Below, in pieces: positions 55,100-64,000 of a stretch of DNA of 64,000 nt; the first letter of the stretch is position 1; every line of letters begins with the position of its first letter. The notes under the pieces were generated by a model. That model made no database searches and had not been told where the DNA came from. It saw nothing but the letters and a program-made list of their open reading frames with translations. The DNA comes from Tetramitus jugosus (Eukaryota > Heterolobosea > Eutetramitea > Acrasida > Vahlkampfiidae): contig OW569349.1 in assembly GCA_937625935.1 (NCBI GenBank), positions 372,001 to 436,000 of the forward strand, written 5' to 3'. Made by a program: the position numbers and the translations under genes.

Positions 55100-56083
55100 T
55101 TAATGTCGCTGCTGCAGTGTGGCTTGATCCAATGCTTCATAAAACTTTTCTGGTGCCACAGTAATCCACAGTCCAGTGGATTCCACGTGAACCGTCTTGC
55201 CATCAATGCTCTTCATCACACCATCAGCCTTGATCTTTCGCCCATCCACAGCCAATATCTTTGATTCACAAATGACAACAGACTCCAGAGGCATAAACTT
55301 GCGATAGTTGACAGCTACAATAATAGGAGATGGTTAAATCACTAATACTTACCAAGCCACCAGCTCAAACAAACAAATTATTACACACAAATACTTACTT
55401 AAGTTGGCAGTCAATGCAAACAAATCACATCTCCACACATTGGCAGTCATGACAGAGTCTAAAATGGTAGCCATGGATCCACCATGAGAGCACCCAGGGG
55501 GTCCTTCCATATGAGGCCCAAAGTACACGACAACAATTGATTTTTGTTGCCTCTTGGAAAAGTAGGAGACGTATTCGAATTTCTTGACATCCAGTGTGCC
55601 CTGTTTCTTGGACAGTAGATATTGACGGAAATGAGAATCATTATCACCACCACCACTACCACCATCACTAGATATCGTATCAGCATCGTCTGAAGATGGC
55701 CTTGCTGGACGATCAGGTGGTAGAGTCACTCGCTCAAAATCAGGATCACACTCCAATTGTTGAATCAACTGGAGTGCTTGTTCATTCTTGGAGATGATGG
55801 GAGGAACATGGGCGATCAGCATATTCTGAAGAGGGTTGACCCTTGTTGTTGTTTCTCCTTCATCAGCATGCAATCGAGATGATGAGAAGTGAGCATCTGC
55901 GGACCCAGGTTGATAATCATCATCGTGGTTGGATAACAAGACAAAGGCAGTTGCAGTCAAAGCAACCACCGAGGCAATTGTGGTGCTGCGTTGAAAGATA
56001 GACTGCTGATGATGTATGGTCTCCTTGGAGAGAAGAGGACATTGTTTGGCGCTCCTCCTGAACAACGTGTGAAATCTTTGCAT
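55100..56083 (-). CDS. PaaI/THEM4-type hotdog thioesterase, probably mitochondrial
   Basis: Exons 55399-56083 and 55100-55314 join in phase over an 84-nt intron (GTAAGT...TTGTAG), giving 299 residues. The N-terminus (MQRFHTLFRRSAKQCPLLSK) is basic, with Arg/Ser and no acids for 20 residues, and is followed by a hydrophobic stretch, as in an organellar leader. Residues about 180-295 form a 4HBT hotdog domain: VVVYFGPHMEGPPGCSHGGS with the HGG active-site turn, ATILDSVMTANV, then LTVNYRKFMPLESVVICESK and VDGRKIKADGVM. PaaI-like and THEM-type thioesterases hydrolyse acyl-CoA. The substrate cannot be told. It is convergent with the AAA gene, with 34 bp between stops. Confidence 0.85.
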
Positions 56084-56690
56084 TTGTTTTTTTGGTTATC
56101 TCAGAGAATTCTCCTATACACCCATACACCAAACCAGAAGCACTCAGAGCAGAGCCGTGTGCATTGGTTGAGTGCTGGGTTTGGGTGAAGCGACGTACTG
56201 TTGTTGACTATATTCATTGAAAAGATGATCATTTCCGGCCGTTCAATCCAACCAACTCAAAATTCGGACGCCAATCTTCCCCGTCCGACCATGCTGACCG
56301 AAATGAATTATTTTAAGTGTAACAATATTTTAACACACCGGAAGGTTTACAGCTGAAATACATTAATAATGTACCCTGCAATTTATTTATATAAGAATAC
56401 TTCAATAATTTCAATATATTAATTGAATATCTTACTAAAGTTTAATGTATCCGTTTCTGCGTCATTTAGTTGGAAGTATCTTCGCGATTCTTAACTATTT
56501 ATATCTCGAAAATATTACGAATGAAAGCTGAGTATGAAGGTGTTTGTCCTTGGAGAACTTACTTTAACGTTTCGCGTGGACATCTGAAGAAGGGCCCTCA
56601 TGCTTCAGTACAAGCGCATCAACAACTCGCGTTCCAAACAGTTTTACAACTCACAAGGTTCAGTTATGGCTTTATGGCTTTGTCGTTTAT
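56084..56690. other. Intergenic stretch with AT-rich patch
   Basis: About 600 bp between the thioesterase start and the 3' end of the GH1 gene. Bases 56300-56460 are notably AT-rich, against the mixed composition around. A plus-strand frame starting near 56470 overlaps the GH1 3' end in antisense and shows no family features. No RNA gene was seen. Confidence 0.4.
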
Positions 56691-58424
56691 TTACAATTGT
56701 CTTGCCTTTTTCACGATTTCAATAAAAGCTTTTGCTCCCTTGCGAAGAGTTCTCTTCATAGTGTTTCTGTCCAGACGGTACAATCCAAACTGCATGTCGA
56801 ATCCCAAGTTCCATTCCCAACTATCAGTCAGAGTGTAGTGCATGTAACCAATAACATTGTGTCCCTCTGAAATGGCCTTGCTCACCGCGTACAAGTATCT
56901 GCGTATAAACAAGTCTCTATAGTAGTCCATGTGATCAGCAATGCCATTCTCTGTAATCATGATTGGTTTCTTGAGTATCGTACTTGCTTCGACAATGGCT
57001 CGATAGATACCTTCAGGGTACATGGGAAAGTGAGGCATATCAGTCATCGAGTCCTTGTCCAATTCGATAAACTTGTGCTTGGCTGTAGGGGAGAACTGAG
57101 CATACACATTGCCATAGTAGTTGATACCAAGAAAGTCGAGCGCACCGATGGCTTTGGGATCTTCGTATTTTAGATCCACTGATCCAGGTTCAGAGAAATG
57201 AAACACTCCTGTGCTGAGGAACGTGAGGAGACAACCACGATAACCATTGTTGACCATGGAACTAATCATTCGATCCAGAGTGTTCGTACTGTTGTATGGA
57301 TCGAATTGCATCATGTTCAACACAACTCCCACTTGAGCTTCCTGTTCAACAATGGTTTTGGTGATTGGTGTTGTTGCAGAAAGACTCTTGAGATACTGCT
57401 GATCCAATTCCTTGAGTCTGTGATAGAGAGCCACATGTGCCTGAATCATGTTCTTCATGACAATGGCAGCCCTCTTGGAATCCTTGACACCTGGTGGCCA
57501 TACTCCTTGTTGATACCCCTGAAGAGCATAGACGTTGACACCGTTCATGGTGATCCATCTCTTGACCTTGGATCGAAACTCTTGGAACAAGAAGACACCA
57601 TAGTCTACAAAGTGCTGCAAATTCTCCTCCTTTTCAAACGATCCCATATCAGTGAACCACAGTGGATCAGTGAGATGATGAATGGTTACGATGGGTTCAA
57701 TACCTCGACTAATCATGTAATCAATGACAGAGTGATAGTGTTGGAGTGCCTCTTGTGAATACTTGCTGGTATGGTTCTTACCATTGTTACCATTATCATT
57801 ATCATTACCACCAGAAGAATAGGAGGAGGATAGTGGTGAGTGTGGCTGCACTCGACTCCATTCTATTGAGAATCGATAACTGTTCAGGTGCAACTCTGAG
57901 CTCATGAGTGCAATATCCGACTGCCACAATCGATAGTGGTCATTGGCTGCACCGCACTGTGAATGATCCACAATAGCCGATGGATTGTTTTGTTCGAATC
58001 GGTACCATTGATTGTTGGTGTTGTGTCCTTCGCACTGGTGGGCACTTGATGCAACACCCCAGAGGAAATTGTCTGGAAAGTGAATGTTACTCAATCGAAT
58101 CTCATTCCAATTCCAGTGCAGTTCATCACCCGCATAGGGATATCTCTTCCTGAGGATGAGATATGTCAGTAGAACAGCTAGTCCTGCCAGTAGTAACGCG
58201 CTCAGCACCACAAGGGAGATGACACTGGACAAGATGAGTAGGACTCGGCGTCCACCATGTCTCTTCTTGTATTCAAGTGTGCTTGTAGTAGGTAACAACA
58301 ATGAACGATCATCCTGATAATGAGTATGAGCGGATGATGTTGTTTCTGTTGTATGATTACCTCTACTACTACCACTATTGGTGTTCTGATAGGCTGTTTG
58401 ATAGTAATTGTTAGATGTAGCCAT
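56691..58424 (-). CDS. GH1 (beta-glucosidase-like) membrane protein lacking the acid/base Glu
   Basis: 577 residues. A cytosolic Ser/Asn/Thr-rich N-terminus with dibasic KKRHGGRR precedes one membrane segment (VLLILSSVISLVVLSALLLA, about 60-90), so it is a type II protein. The GH1 TIM barrel follows: FPDNFLWGVASSAHQCEGH, LNSYRFSIEWSRVQP, TIHHLTDPLWF, LGINYYG, and the nucleophile motif ITENG with Glu at residue 492. The acid/base motif usually reads T-x-N-E-P; here it is T-M-N-G-V with Gly 295, coded GGT, two changes away from a Glu codon. Ordinary hydrolysis is therefore doubtful; myrosinases also lack this Glu and still act on activated substrates. A Ser/Gly/Asn loop sits near residue 200. 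A binding or transferase role is possible but unproven. Confidence 0.85.
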   Translation of the reverse strand: MATSNNYYQTAYQNTNSGSSRGNHTTETTSSAHTHYQDDRSLLLPTTSTLEYKKRHGGRRVLLILSSVISLVVLSALLLAGLAVLLTYLILRKRYPYAGDELHWNWNEIRLSNIHFPDNFLWGVASSAHQCEGHNTNNQWYRFEQNNPSAIVDHSQCGAANDHYRLWQSDIALMSSELHLNSYRFSIEWSRVQPHSPLSSSYSSGGNDNDNGNNGKNHTSKYSQEALQHYHSVIDYMISRGIEPIVTIHHLTDPLWFTDMGSFEKEENLQHFVDYGVFLFQEFRSKVKRWITMNGVNVYALQGYQQGVWPPGVKDSKRAAIVMKNMIQAHVALYHRLKELDQQYLKSLSATTPITKTIVEQEAQVGVVLNMMQFDPYNSTNTLDRMISSMVNNGYRGCLLTFLSTGVFHFSEPGSVDLKYEDPKAIGALDFLGINYYGNVYAQFSPTAKHKFIELDKDSMTDMPHFPMYPEGIYRAIVEASTILKKPIMITENGIADHMDYYRDLFIRRYLYAVSKAISEGHNVIGYMHYTLTDSWEWNLGFDMQFGLYRLDRNTMKRTLRKGAKAFIEIVKKARQL

Positions 58425-59167
58425 GTATGAATGAGTATCTAATGATGTTTGTATGGAGAGATAGATCCTGCCTTGTTAGGTGAAGTATGTTAGTATTTAG
58501 TTTCTTTGCAGGTTGTGGTTTTAGTGAGTCACGTGGGAAAGACAACCGAAAGAGTAAAAAATCTTTGGCCAACCAGATCCAATCATAGAATCCAATGGAA
58601 AAAAGGAACGATGAAAATAGAATACAACTCGTCTGTGGTTCGCGATGTCGGCCCTAAAGTGATTGGAAAGATGGACTGTCCAAAAACTATTGTAGAGGCA
58701 TCTATCATCCTGTTACAACCGGTGAGATTGATTGTTAAAGCATGAGTCTGTGGTCAATATTGCACTGAGTTCAGAGTTCAGTTTAACGCCTGCATGTGGC
58801 AGAGTCCAACCAACAATGGACGAACAATGTTCATCTCAACAGTGCGTACCCATATTCGAATGCATTTCTTTCTTTGGTGAGATTGCACTGCATCTCCTGG
58901 CACTTATCTATCACTGCGAAAAGTCATCCTCGAATGTGGTTTCAATCATTGTATCGTGCCATTTCATCCCTATCCAACATGTACAAGAGAGCGCTTCACA
59001 ATGCGTTCTGTGACTGCACTGTTTTCACCTGAGATGAACTCAGTGTTGGGAAGAGTTACGAATGTTCATCAAACACAAGGGCTTGGTGTCAACGGTATTC
59101 TCAGAAGGAGTTCAGTAGCTGTCGAAGGAAAGACAGCTGGCATTACTTTGTTTCGATTGCTATTTTA
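58425..59167. other. Intergenic stretch with overlapping short plus-strand frames
   Basis: 743 bp between the GH1 start and the serpin stop. Four overlapping plus-strand frames of 71-93 codons lie here, but only an ATG near 58612 and non-ATG codons open them, and none resembles a known family. A spliced small gene of 150 residues or so could be hidden. I cannot choose exons, so no CDS is called. The minus strand holds nothing notable. Confidence 0.35.
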
Positions 59168-60724
59168 TTAAGGAACCCTCACCACTCTTCCTGCAAACAC
59201 GACTTGATTGGTGCGTTCATGCTTCAACAAGAACATAAATGGTCGATCAATGATGAAGGTCTTTAGTGGCGATGAAGGTGCAGGAGCGCGGCCCCTTCCT
59301 CGAGCAATGACAGCTGTCGCAGCCGCTGCTGTGGTTCCTTGCTCATCTACCTCAATAACTGTCTTGTGTACAATGTGACTAATGAATAGCTGCAAAGGCA
59401 ATGCATCATCGGACACTCCTTCAAAATTTGCCTTTTCGCGGATGAAAGCATCAGTCGCACCCAAATTCTTCACATGTTCTGCCATTTTGATACTTCCACA
59501 TTCAATCTTGAATTTTGGAATCTGAATGGTCGATAGCTCACATAGTCTTTGTTCCTTGTCCAACTTGTGAGTCGAACAACCATAGTCTCCAAATGTTGTA
59601 TCCGTGTTCCAACCACTACTCGTATTGTTTGAACTGAATTGCTCAAACACTGCAATTTCCAAGTCTCTGAGTCTCTCTGGAGTATTATTCTTTTCACCCT
59701 CTTCATTGTTATCTTGATGGGTGACTGGAAGTAAGAATTGCATACCGAAGTGTCCAGAGTCATACCTCAGTTTCAAACTCTGGAATGACACAGTCTTGTT
59801 CAGAGAGGAACTGAACCATGAGTGATCACCGTACACTGCCTTCTCTTTGAGTCTTCTCATCATTGCAATCTGCTGTTGTTGACCGTTGAACAAGTGGAAT
59901 GGCAATTGTTTGGTGTTGTGTGCCTTGAACAAGTGTTGCCACTTGTCTTTAAAGTACAAGCAGTTGACGAGAACCATGAGAGTGTTGCCATCAATGAACC
60001 CCTGAGGAATCAAATGCTTGATACAACGTCTCGTCTTGTTCTCCACCATTGTATTGATTGCCTGTCTGCACTGTTCTGCATGGAACAGAAAATCCATATT
60101 GAGTACTGCTTTGGTCTGTTGTTGTTGTTGTTGTCGATCACCACTACCATTATTGCCACCATCAACACCAATTGTTCTAGTAGTAGTAGTAGGTGTTTCC
60201 ACCTTGTAATTGTGAATCAAGTTATGAACAAAGTCATCTCTCAATGGGAATTTATTGGAACAGAAGACACTATTCGCCAGATTCATTCCACCTTGTTGCA
60301 ACTGCCATATCAAGTCACGCATCTTTTCATCAACTGATACAGGTGACAGTACATTGGGGAACAAGACTTGATTCAGTTGTTGTCTCGTGTCTCCTCTGGC
60401 ACCATTGCTCAACATGCTCAAAGCAATTTGAATACTGAGTGGAGCAATCAACATGTTGTTCTCCATTGGATGTTCCTTGAGTAGTAGTTCATGATAGATG
60501 CGTCCTGCGAAGACAATATTTTGTTTTGATGTAGAAGTAGCAGTGGTAGTCGTATTTCTCTGGTTGTTGTTGCTGCTGCTGTTGATGTTTGGTCTTTTGG
60601 TGTTGTTCTTGTTGTTGTTGTTGGTGTTGTTGTTGTGATTGCTGTTTGTCCTTGTGGAAGGAGGTGTTGGATAGGGTGGTTGAACCTCAGTGGTGATGCC
60701 AGTCTTGAAATTCTTGTGTTTCAT
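59168..60724 (-). CDS. Serpin (serine protease inhibitor), probably intracellular and inhibitory
   Basis: 518 residues against about 380-400 for a minimal serpin; the extra comes from an Asn/Thr-rich N-terminus (about 80 residues) and a Gly/Gln loop near 175. Family blocks are MLIAPLSIQIALSMLSNGAR, the LANSVFCSNKF strand, TLMVLVNCLYFKDKWQHLF, IPKFKIECG and, at the end, IIDRPFMFLLKHERTNQVVF. The reactive loop has the inhibitory hinge EQGTTAAAATAV (P17-P6). Counting from it places P1 at Arg 477 in the ARGRGR stretch, which predicts trypsin-like targets, if the loop length is standard. No signal peptide is visible, so it is likely cytosolic. Protease partner unknown. Confidence 0.9.
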   Translation of the reverse strand: MKHKNFKTGITTEVQPPYPTPPSTRTNSNHNNNTNNNNKNNTKRPNINSSSNNNQRNTTTTATSTSKQNIVFAGRIYHELLLKEHPMENNMLIAPLSIQIALSMLSNGARGDTRQQLNQVLFPNVLSPVSVDEKMRDLIWQLQQGGMNLANSVFCSNKFPLRDDFVHNLIHNYKVETPTTTTRTIGVDGGNNGSGDRQQQQQQTKAVLNMDFLFHAEQCRQAINTMVENKTRRCIKHLIPQGFIDGNTLMVLVNCLYFKDKWQHLFKAHNTKQLPFHLFNGQQQQIAMMRRLKEKAVYGDHSWFSSSLNKTVSFQSLKLRYDSGHFGMQFLLPVTHQDNNEEGEKNNTPERLRDLEIAVFEQFSSNNTSSGWNTDTTFGDYGCSTHKLDKEQRLCELSTIQIPKFKIECGSIKMAEHVKNLGATDAFIREKANFEGVSDDALPLQLFISHIVHKTVIEVDEQGTTAAAATAVIARGRGRAPAPSSPLKTFIIDRPFMFLLKHERTNQVVFAGRVVRVP

Positions 60725-61049
60725 AGTTGTTATTATTATACGATTGTGTGTGTCTGTAACGTTCGTTGGTTTCTTCTTCTTCTTGCTGTACTTGCTGATC
60801 TGTTTTCTAAGCTGAGATCTCCCTTAAAAACAAGAGGCGTCACACCCACATGCACCAAAAAACTGCACCTTCACTGAATTTGAGAATCGAACATGTGTGT
60901 TACTTCGAATGTGGATGATCACCCAACTATGAACGATGCTTGCCCAGTTCGTCGTGTCTCGAACAAAGAAAAACCGCGAAAAAGTTTACGAAGAAAACGG
61001 CCACAAAACGAATACAAAAAAGTATCGATTGAAAGTTTGACACACTATT
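60725..61049. other. Intergenic gap, serpin / membrane glycoprotein
   Basis: 325 bp on the 5' side of the serpin and the 3' side of the glycoprotein gene. A 61-codon plus-strand frame starts at ATG 60893 and runs into the end of the next gene; it is basic (KPRKSLRRKRPQNEYKK) but unlike anything I know, and is not called as a gene. A TTCTTCTTCTTC run at 60773-60784 is the only repeat. Confidence 0.35.
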
Positions 61050-61871
61050 TTACTGGTAATAAGATGAGTGACTCGTAGTAGTAGTGGTAGTAGCAGGTCT
61101 GTGCACTCCATAGTTTGGTTCATAGTAATAATGACCATTCAACAAGTATTCTCTCTCTCTCTTTCTTCTGTTTCTCTGACTGGATGAGCAGCAACAACAG
61201 AAACAACTGACGACACAGCACACGGCACACAACAAGACAAGTCCAAGCAACACACTGCATGTAATAATGATGGCCATCGTAGTGCCAAACAGCCACTTGA
61301 GAAGGATTTGAATCCAACTCATATCCACAAATATACCACTCTTCATCTCCACTTCCAACACATTCAAATGAGTGACATTGCTGCTTGCAACATTGGCAAC
61401 AGTCACTACAAAATAAACGGATTGATACATGGATTCGAAACTGGGCATGGAACCATTCTTGTTGTACTCGTGAGGCACTTGAAACCACAATGTTCTATTG
61501 TATGATTGAATATTGAGTGTATGAGCCAGTGAGTCTGGTTGTGTATTGAACAAGACTTGTGGATTTTTTTGAACGATGGAGAATTGATCCTTGGAGAACA
61601 GGTACCAATTACAGGGCACGTCAGAGGAGCAGTGACCATGGATGGATATGTTGTGAACAGTGGTGAATGGTATGCCTGTGACGACTGATGAAAAGTATTG
61701 TGGCTTGAGAGGAACAGTGGCATCGTGATACGTGGTGGTTAAATAGGAGTCATACAATGTTCTTGATTCAATGGCATGAACAACATGTTGTTGTCGAATG
61801 CACAATGTCATGAACAAGAGCGAGAATAATAAAAGTACAGTGGAGGAAGAGGATGAAAAAGGATGATTCAT
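61050..61871 (-). CDS. Type I membrane glycoprotein, unknown function
   Basis: 273 residues. A signal peptide (STVLLLFSLLFMTLCIRQQH, cleaved near VVHA-I) leads to an ectodomain of about 160 residues with several N-glycosylation sequons (NIS, NRT, NGS, NVT) and one Cys pair. One membrane segment (LFGTTMAIIITCSVLLGLVL, about residues 185-215) follows, merging into a Cys cluster (CCVVSCFCCCC) that could be palmitoylated, and a basic, Tyr/Thr-rich cytosolic tail. The ectodomain appears beta-rich (LWFQVPHEY; VYFVVTVAN) but I recognise no family. A surface receptor or adhesion role is plausible and unproven. Confidence 0.75.
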   Translation of the reverse strand: MNHPFSSSSSTVLLLFSLLFMTLCIRQQHVVHAIESRTLYDSYLTTTYHDATVPLKPQYFSSVVTGIPFTTVHNISIHGHCSSDVPCNWYLFSKDQFSIVQKNPQVLFNTQPDSLAHTLNIQSYNRTLWFQVPHEYNKNGSMPSFESMYQSVYFVVTVANVASSNVTHLNVLEVEMKSGIFVDMSWIQILLKWLFGTTMAIIITCSVLLGLVLLCAVCCVVSCFCCCCSSSQRNRRKREREYLLNGHYYYEPNYGVHRPATTTTTTSHSSYYQ

Positions 61872-62081
61872 TGTTGTTGTTGTTTGTTGTTGTTGTTGTT
61901 TGTTGAATGATGATGATGTTTGTGCTTAATGAACAATGTTTGTGTGTTTCGCTTTTTTTTTTCAAGTGTCCGTCTGTTTTGAAGAGACCTCCGTTTGAAC
62001 GCGAAAAACGATCCCCCTTTTCCGGAAAATGTCCGATTTCCTTCCATCCAACGACTGCCCTGTTCCACTTGGCAGCTCAAC

Positions 62082-63980
62082 TCACGTGAACCGTGAATAG
62101 TGAGTTTCGGAAGCAGGTTGACTACTGGAAATGAACTCTGAGCTCTGATCATATGTTGTATCGCCCAACAACTTGCTATGATTCTTCACCTTTGCCGCAC
62201 GTCGCTGCCTCTTCCGTCTCTTTGAACAGCACAGGCCGCAGCATTTGTTGGATCTCCGTTCATTCCAATATCCAATGACATCACTGAGCACAATGACAAC
62301 CACAAACAAAAAGCCCTGCAATGCTGCTGAAATATTATGTGCATACTCGAGGCTCAATGGCACACCATTTCCAATCACAGTCTTAATTCTTCGTACGGAA
62401 GGCGCGATCCAAATGAGAACAAACACAATGGGCAAACCCAATAACTTAATATACAGCCTTAGACTGATTCTCACATGACTAATCAGTGTCTTCCGATTGT
62501 TATTGTTGTTTTGAATGTTCTTGTCTCTGTACGTTGTATTGGTCAATTCATCGTCATCAATGTTTACACTGTGCAAGTCAATGTCATCACCACCGTTGAT
62601 GGTAGATACAGCCATCATTCTGTTGTTTCCGCTGTCATACTCGCTCTCCTCAAAATCGTCATCAACGTATTCTTCATTCAGTGTCTCATCATCATCGAGA
62701 TAGGCATGCGTGATATGAGGATGACTCTTGACATGAATTCTGGATTGAGTAGTCGTATTGAATGGAGAGGCATTGGCAGCAGAAGTGGTGGTAGTTCCAG
62801 CAGTTGAGGAAGCATGTGTACCCATGGATGACAAGTACTGCACTCGAATCAATCGAACACATGCAATCAAGCATGTGCACGTAATGAGAATCATGAATAT
62901 CCACAGAGGTATATAGTATGCAATGAGAATGAGTGATCTGCCCTTTGCTGTCTTTCCACTGATCCAACAATAACTAGCACCATTGGACTCTATTGCACCA
63001 GCTGCAAACGGTATGACAGTGAACACTATGGATACGGACCATGCAAACACATGAGAAGCAATCTCCAATACAATCAAATGATTCCTCCGATTCAACACAA
63101 CAATGTAAAACATCCATACGCTAATGACAAACAACCAACAATACGTGTTGAGACCAAAGAATTGTGTCATGAATGCTTGAAATCTGCATGCTCTCATGGG
63201 CACATTTGCATCCAACCGATTATAAATGAGATTGACAATCGATGTGCTTGCAACGAGCCAATCCGATATCAACAATAGGAAGACGAGACGTGCAATGGGA
63301 CGAGCAAACAAGTAGCATGAACTTGTCATGTCACTCATGAAACTTTTGAATCTTGTTACAAATAATCTACCACCACCGCCACTACCACCACCACCACCAT
63401 CACCACCACTATTACTACTATGACTACTACTATTCTTATTATTGTTAGTCTCATAAAAGTGATACTGATGAGAGTAATAATCACTGTGCTTGTTCTTATT
63501 CTTTGCTGCACAACACGTCGTCACAAACACATTGAGCAGTGATCGATAGGGAAATGTAACCAATGTTCGAATCAATAGATACAGGAGATAGATGAATAGA
63601 GAGACCCATGTGATGATATCACATGTATCGACCAGGTAATCCAACACGACATCATCTGATGGTTCATCATTACTTGTGCCATTATTGTTTTTGTTATTGT
63701 CAGTCTGATTCGTGTTCACTGTGAGATGAAGAGGCAAACTGTTCCAATACAATAGAGAGGAATGCTGTTGATGATTCATGAGTTGTACGATGTCATCATC
63801 AGAATGGTCATCATCATTGTCATGCTGCCTCCGATGATGATTTGATCGTTGTTGTTGAGCATTATAGTACATGATGAGGTCATTGTTATGGCCATGGTGG
63901 TGGATGGAGACATCTGTTGTTGTTGTTCTTGTTGCGATGGGTGATGAGAAAAAATGAGTCGTCATTGGTGATTCATTCAT
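62082..63980 (-). CDS. cAMP-receptor-like (class E) seven-helix GPCR
   Basis: 632 residues from ATG 63980; the frame above starts at TTG and reaches near the window edge, so an upstream exon is possible. Seven membrane helices are visible: DIITWVSLFIYLLYLLIRT, RLVFLLLISDWLVASTSIVN, FFGLNTYCWLFVISVWMFYI, IASHVFAWSVSIVFTVIPF, IAYYIPLWIFMILITCTCLI, then after a long loop LGLPIVFVLIWIAPSVRRI and ISAALQGFLFVVVIVLSD. The Dictyostelium cAR/CRL family shares TM2-3 SDW and the TM3 CWLF area, TM6-7 P-x-x-x-x-W and ALQGF. Loop 3 is about 120 residues and acidic/Asn-rich. A basic tail (KRRKRQRR) ends it. A ligand cannot be assigned; G-protein signalling in chemotaxis is the family role. Confidence 0.85.
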   Translation of the reverse strand: MNESPMTTHFFSSPIATRTTTTDVSIHHHGHNNDLIMYYNAQQQRSNHHRRQHDNDDDHSDDDIVQLMNHQQHSSLLYWNSLPLHLTVNTNQTDNNKNNNGTSNDEPSDDVVLDYLVDTCDIITWVSLFIYLLYLLIRTLVTFPYRSLLNVFVTTCCAAKNKNKHSDYYSHQYHFYETNNNKNSSSHSSNSGGDGGGGGSGGGGRLFVTRFKSFMSDMTSSCYLFARPIARLVFLLLISDWLVASTSIVNLIYNRLDANVPMRACRFQAFMTQFFGLNTYCWLFVISVWMFYIVVLNRRNHLIVLEIASHVFAWSVSIVFTVIPFAAGAIESNGASYCWISGKTAKGRSLILIAYYIPLWIFMILITCTCLIACVRLIRVQYLSSMGTHASSTAGTTTTSAANASPFNTTTQSRIHVKSHPHITHAYLDDDETLNEEYVDDDFEESEYDSGNNRMMAVSTINGGDDIDLHSVNIDDDELTNTTYRDKNIQNNNNNRKTLISHVRISLRLYIKLLGLPIVFVLIWIAPSVRRIKTVIGNGVPLSLEYAHNISAALQGFLFVVVIVLSDVIGYWNERRSNKCCGLCCSKRRKRQRRAAKVKNHSKLLGDTTYDQSSEFISSSQPASETHYSRFT

Positions 63981-64000
63981 GAAGAACAATAATAGAATGG

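Noticed and set aside
56470-56838. 122-codon plus-strand frame
   Set aside because: Its second half is antisense to the end of the GH1 gene and its first half shows no domain.
60893-61078. 61-codon basic frame on the plus strand
   Set aside because: It overlaps the 3' end of the glycoprotein gene, resembles no family, and its length is within chance.

Overview
The window is a gene-dense stretch of a eukaryotic nuclear genome, read with the standard code. It fits a heterolobosean amoeboflagellate, most likely Naegleria. Three things point there. Intergenic gaps are very short, and introns are few and mostly 55-115 nt (up to about 200 nt), with GTATGT or GTAAGT donors. Many proteins carry long Asn/Gln/Ser/Thr runs coded by AAC/CAA/AAT repeats. 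Flagellar genes (AK7, DAW1, OSCP1, an RIIAD1-like protein) sit beside amoeboid genes (class I myosin, RasGEF, a cAMP-receptor-like GPCR). The genus is an inference; no rRNA or marker gene is present. I see no mobile element, virus or CRISPR array.

Layout. 1-7.4 kb: MON2 (minus, runs off the left edge), a GET2/CAML-like ER membrane protein (plus) and adenylate kinase 7 (minus). 7.8-16.7 kb: one 2933-residue protein built of degenerate IQ-like helical repeats, including a block of tandem repeats of about 180 residues. 16.8-24 kb: a DENN-plus-ARM/HEAT protein, a 51-residue membrane peptide, a dithiol glutaredoxin, a class A DnaJ and an mL44-like RNase III fold protein. 24.4-31.1 kb: an Asn/Gln-rich SANT-like protein, then DAW1 and OSCP1 head to head. 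31.2-38.5 kb: an LZTR1-type kelch-BTB-BTB protein, a protein kinase and an ERMARD homologue. 38.6-50.6 kb: a PQQ-like propeller membrane protein, the RIIAD1-like protein, myosin I, a divergent pair resembling MIS12/DSN1 kinetochore subunits, and a PsuG-PfkB pseudouridine-degrading fusion. 50.8-64 kb: tRNA-Ser(UGA), a RasGEF, an AFG2/SPATA5-type AAA ATPase, a PaaI-type thioesterase, a GH1 protein lacking its acid/base Glu, a serpin, a membrane glycoprotein and the GPCR.

The genes do not form operons, but several sit head to head with 100-600 bp between starts: MON2/GET2-like, AK7/IQ-repeat, DnaJ/mL44-like, DAW1/OSCP1, RIIAD1-like/myosin I and MIS12-like/DSN1-like. Shared themes are flagellar assembly, membrane traffic and tail-anchored protein insertion, and cell division. 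Exon joins were worked out by hand from splice signals, reading phase and remembered family similarity; no alignment was run. Several long open frames begin at non-ATG codons, so I moved those starts to the first sensible ATG or to an upstream exon.
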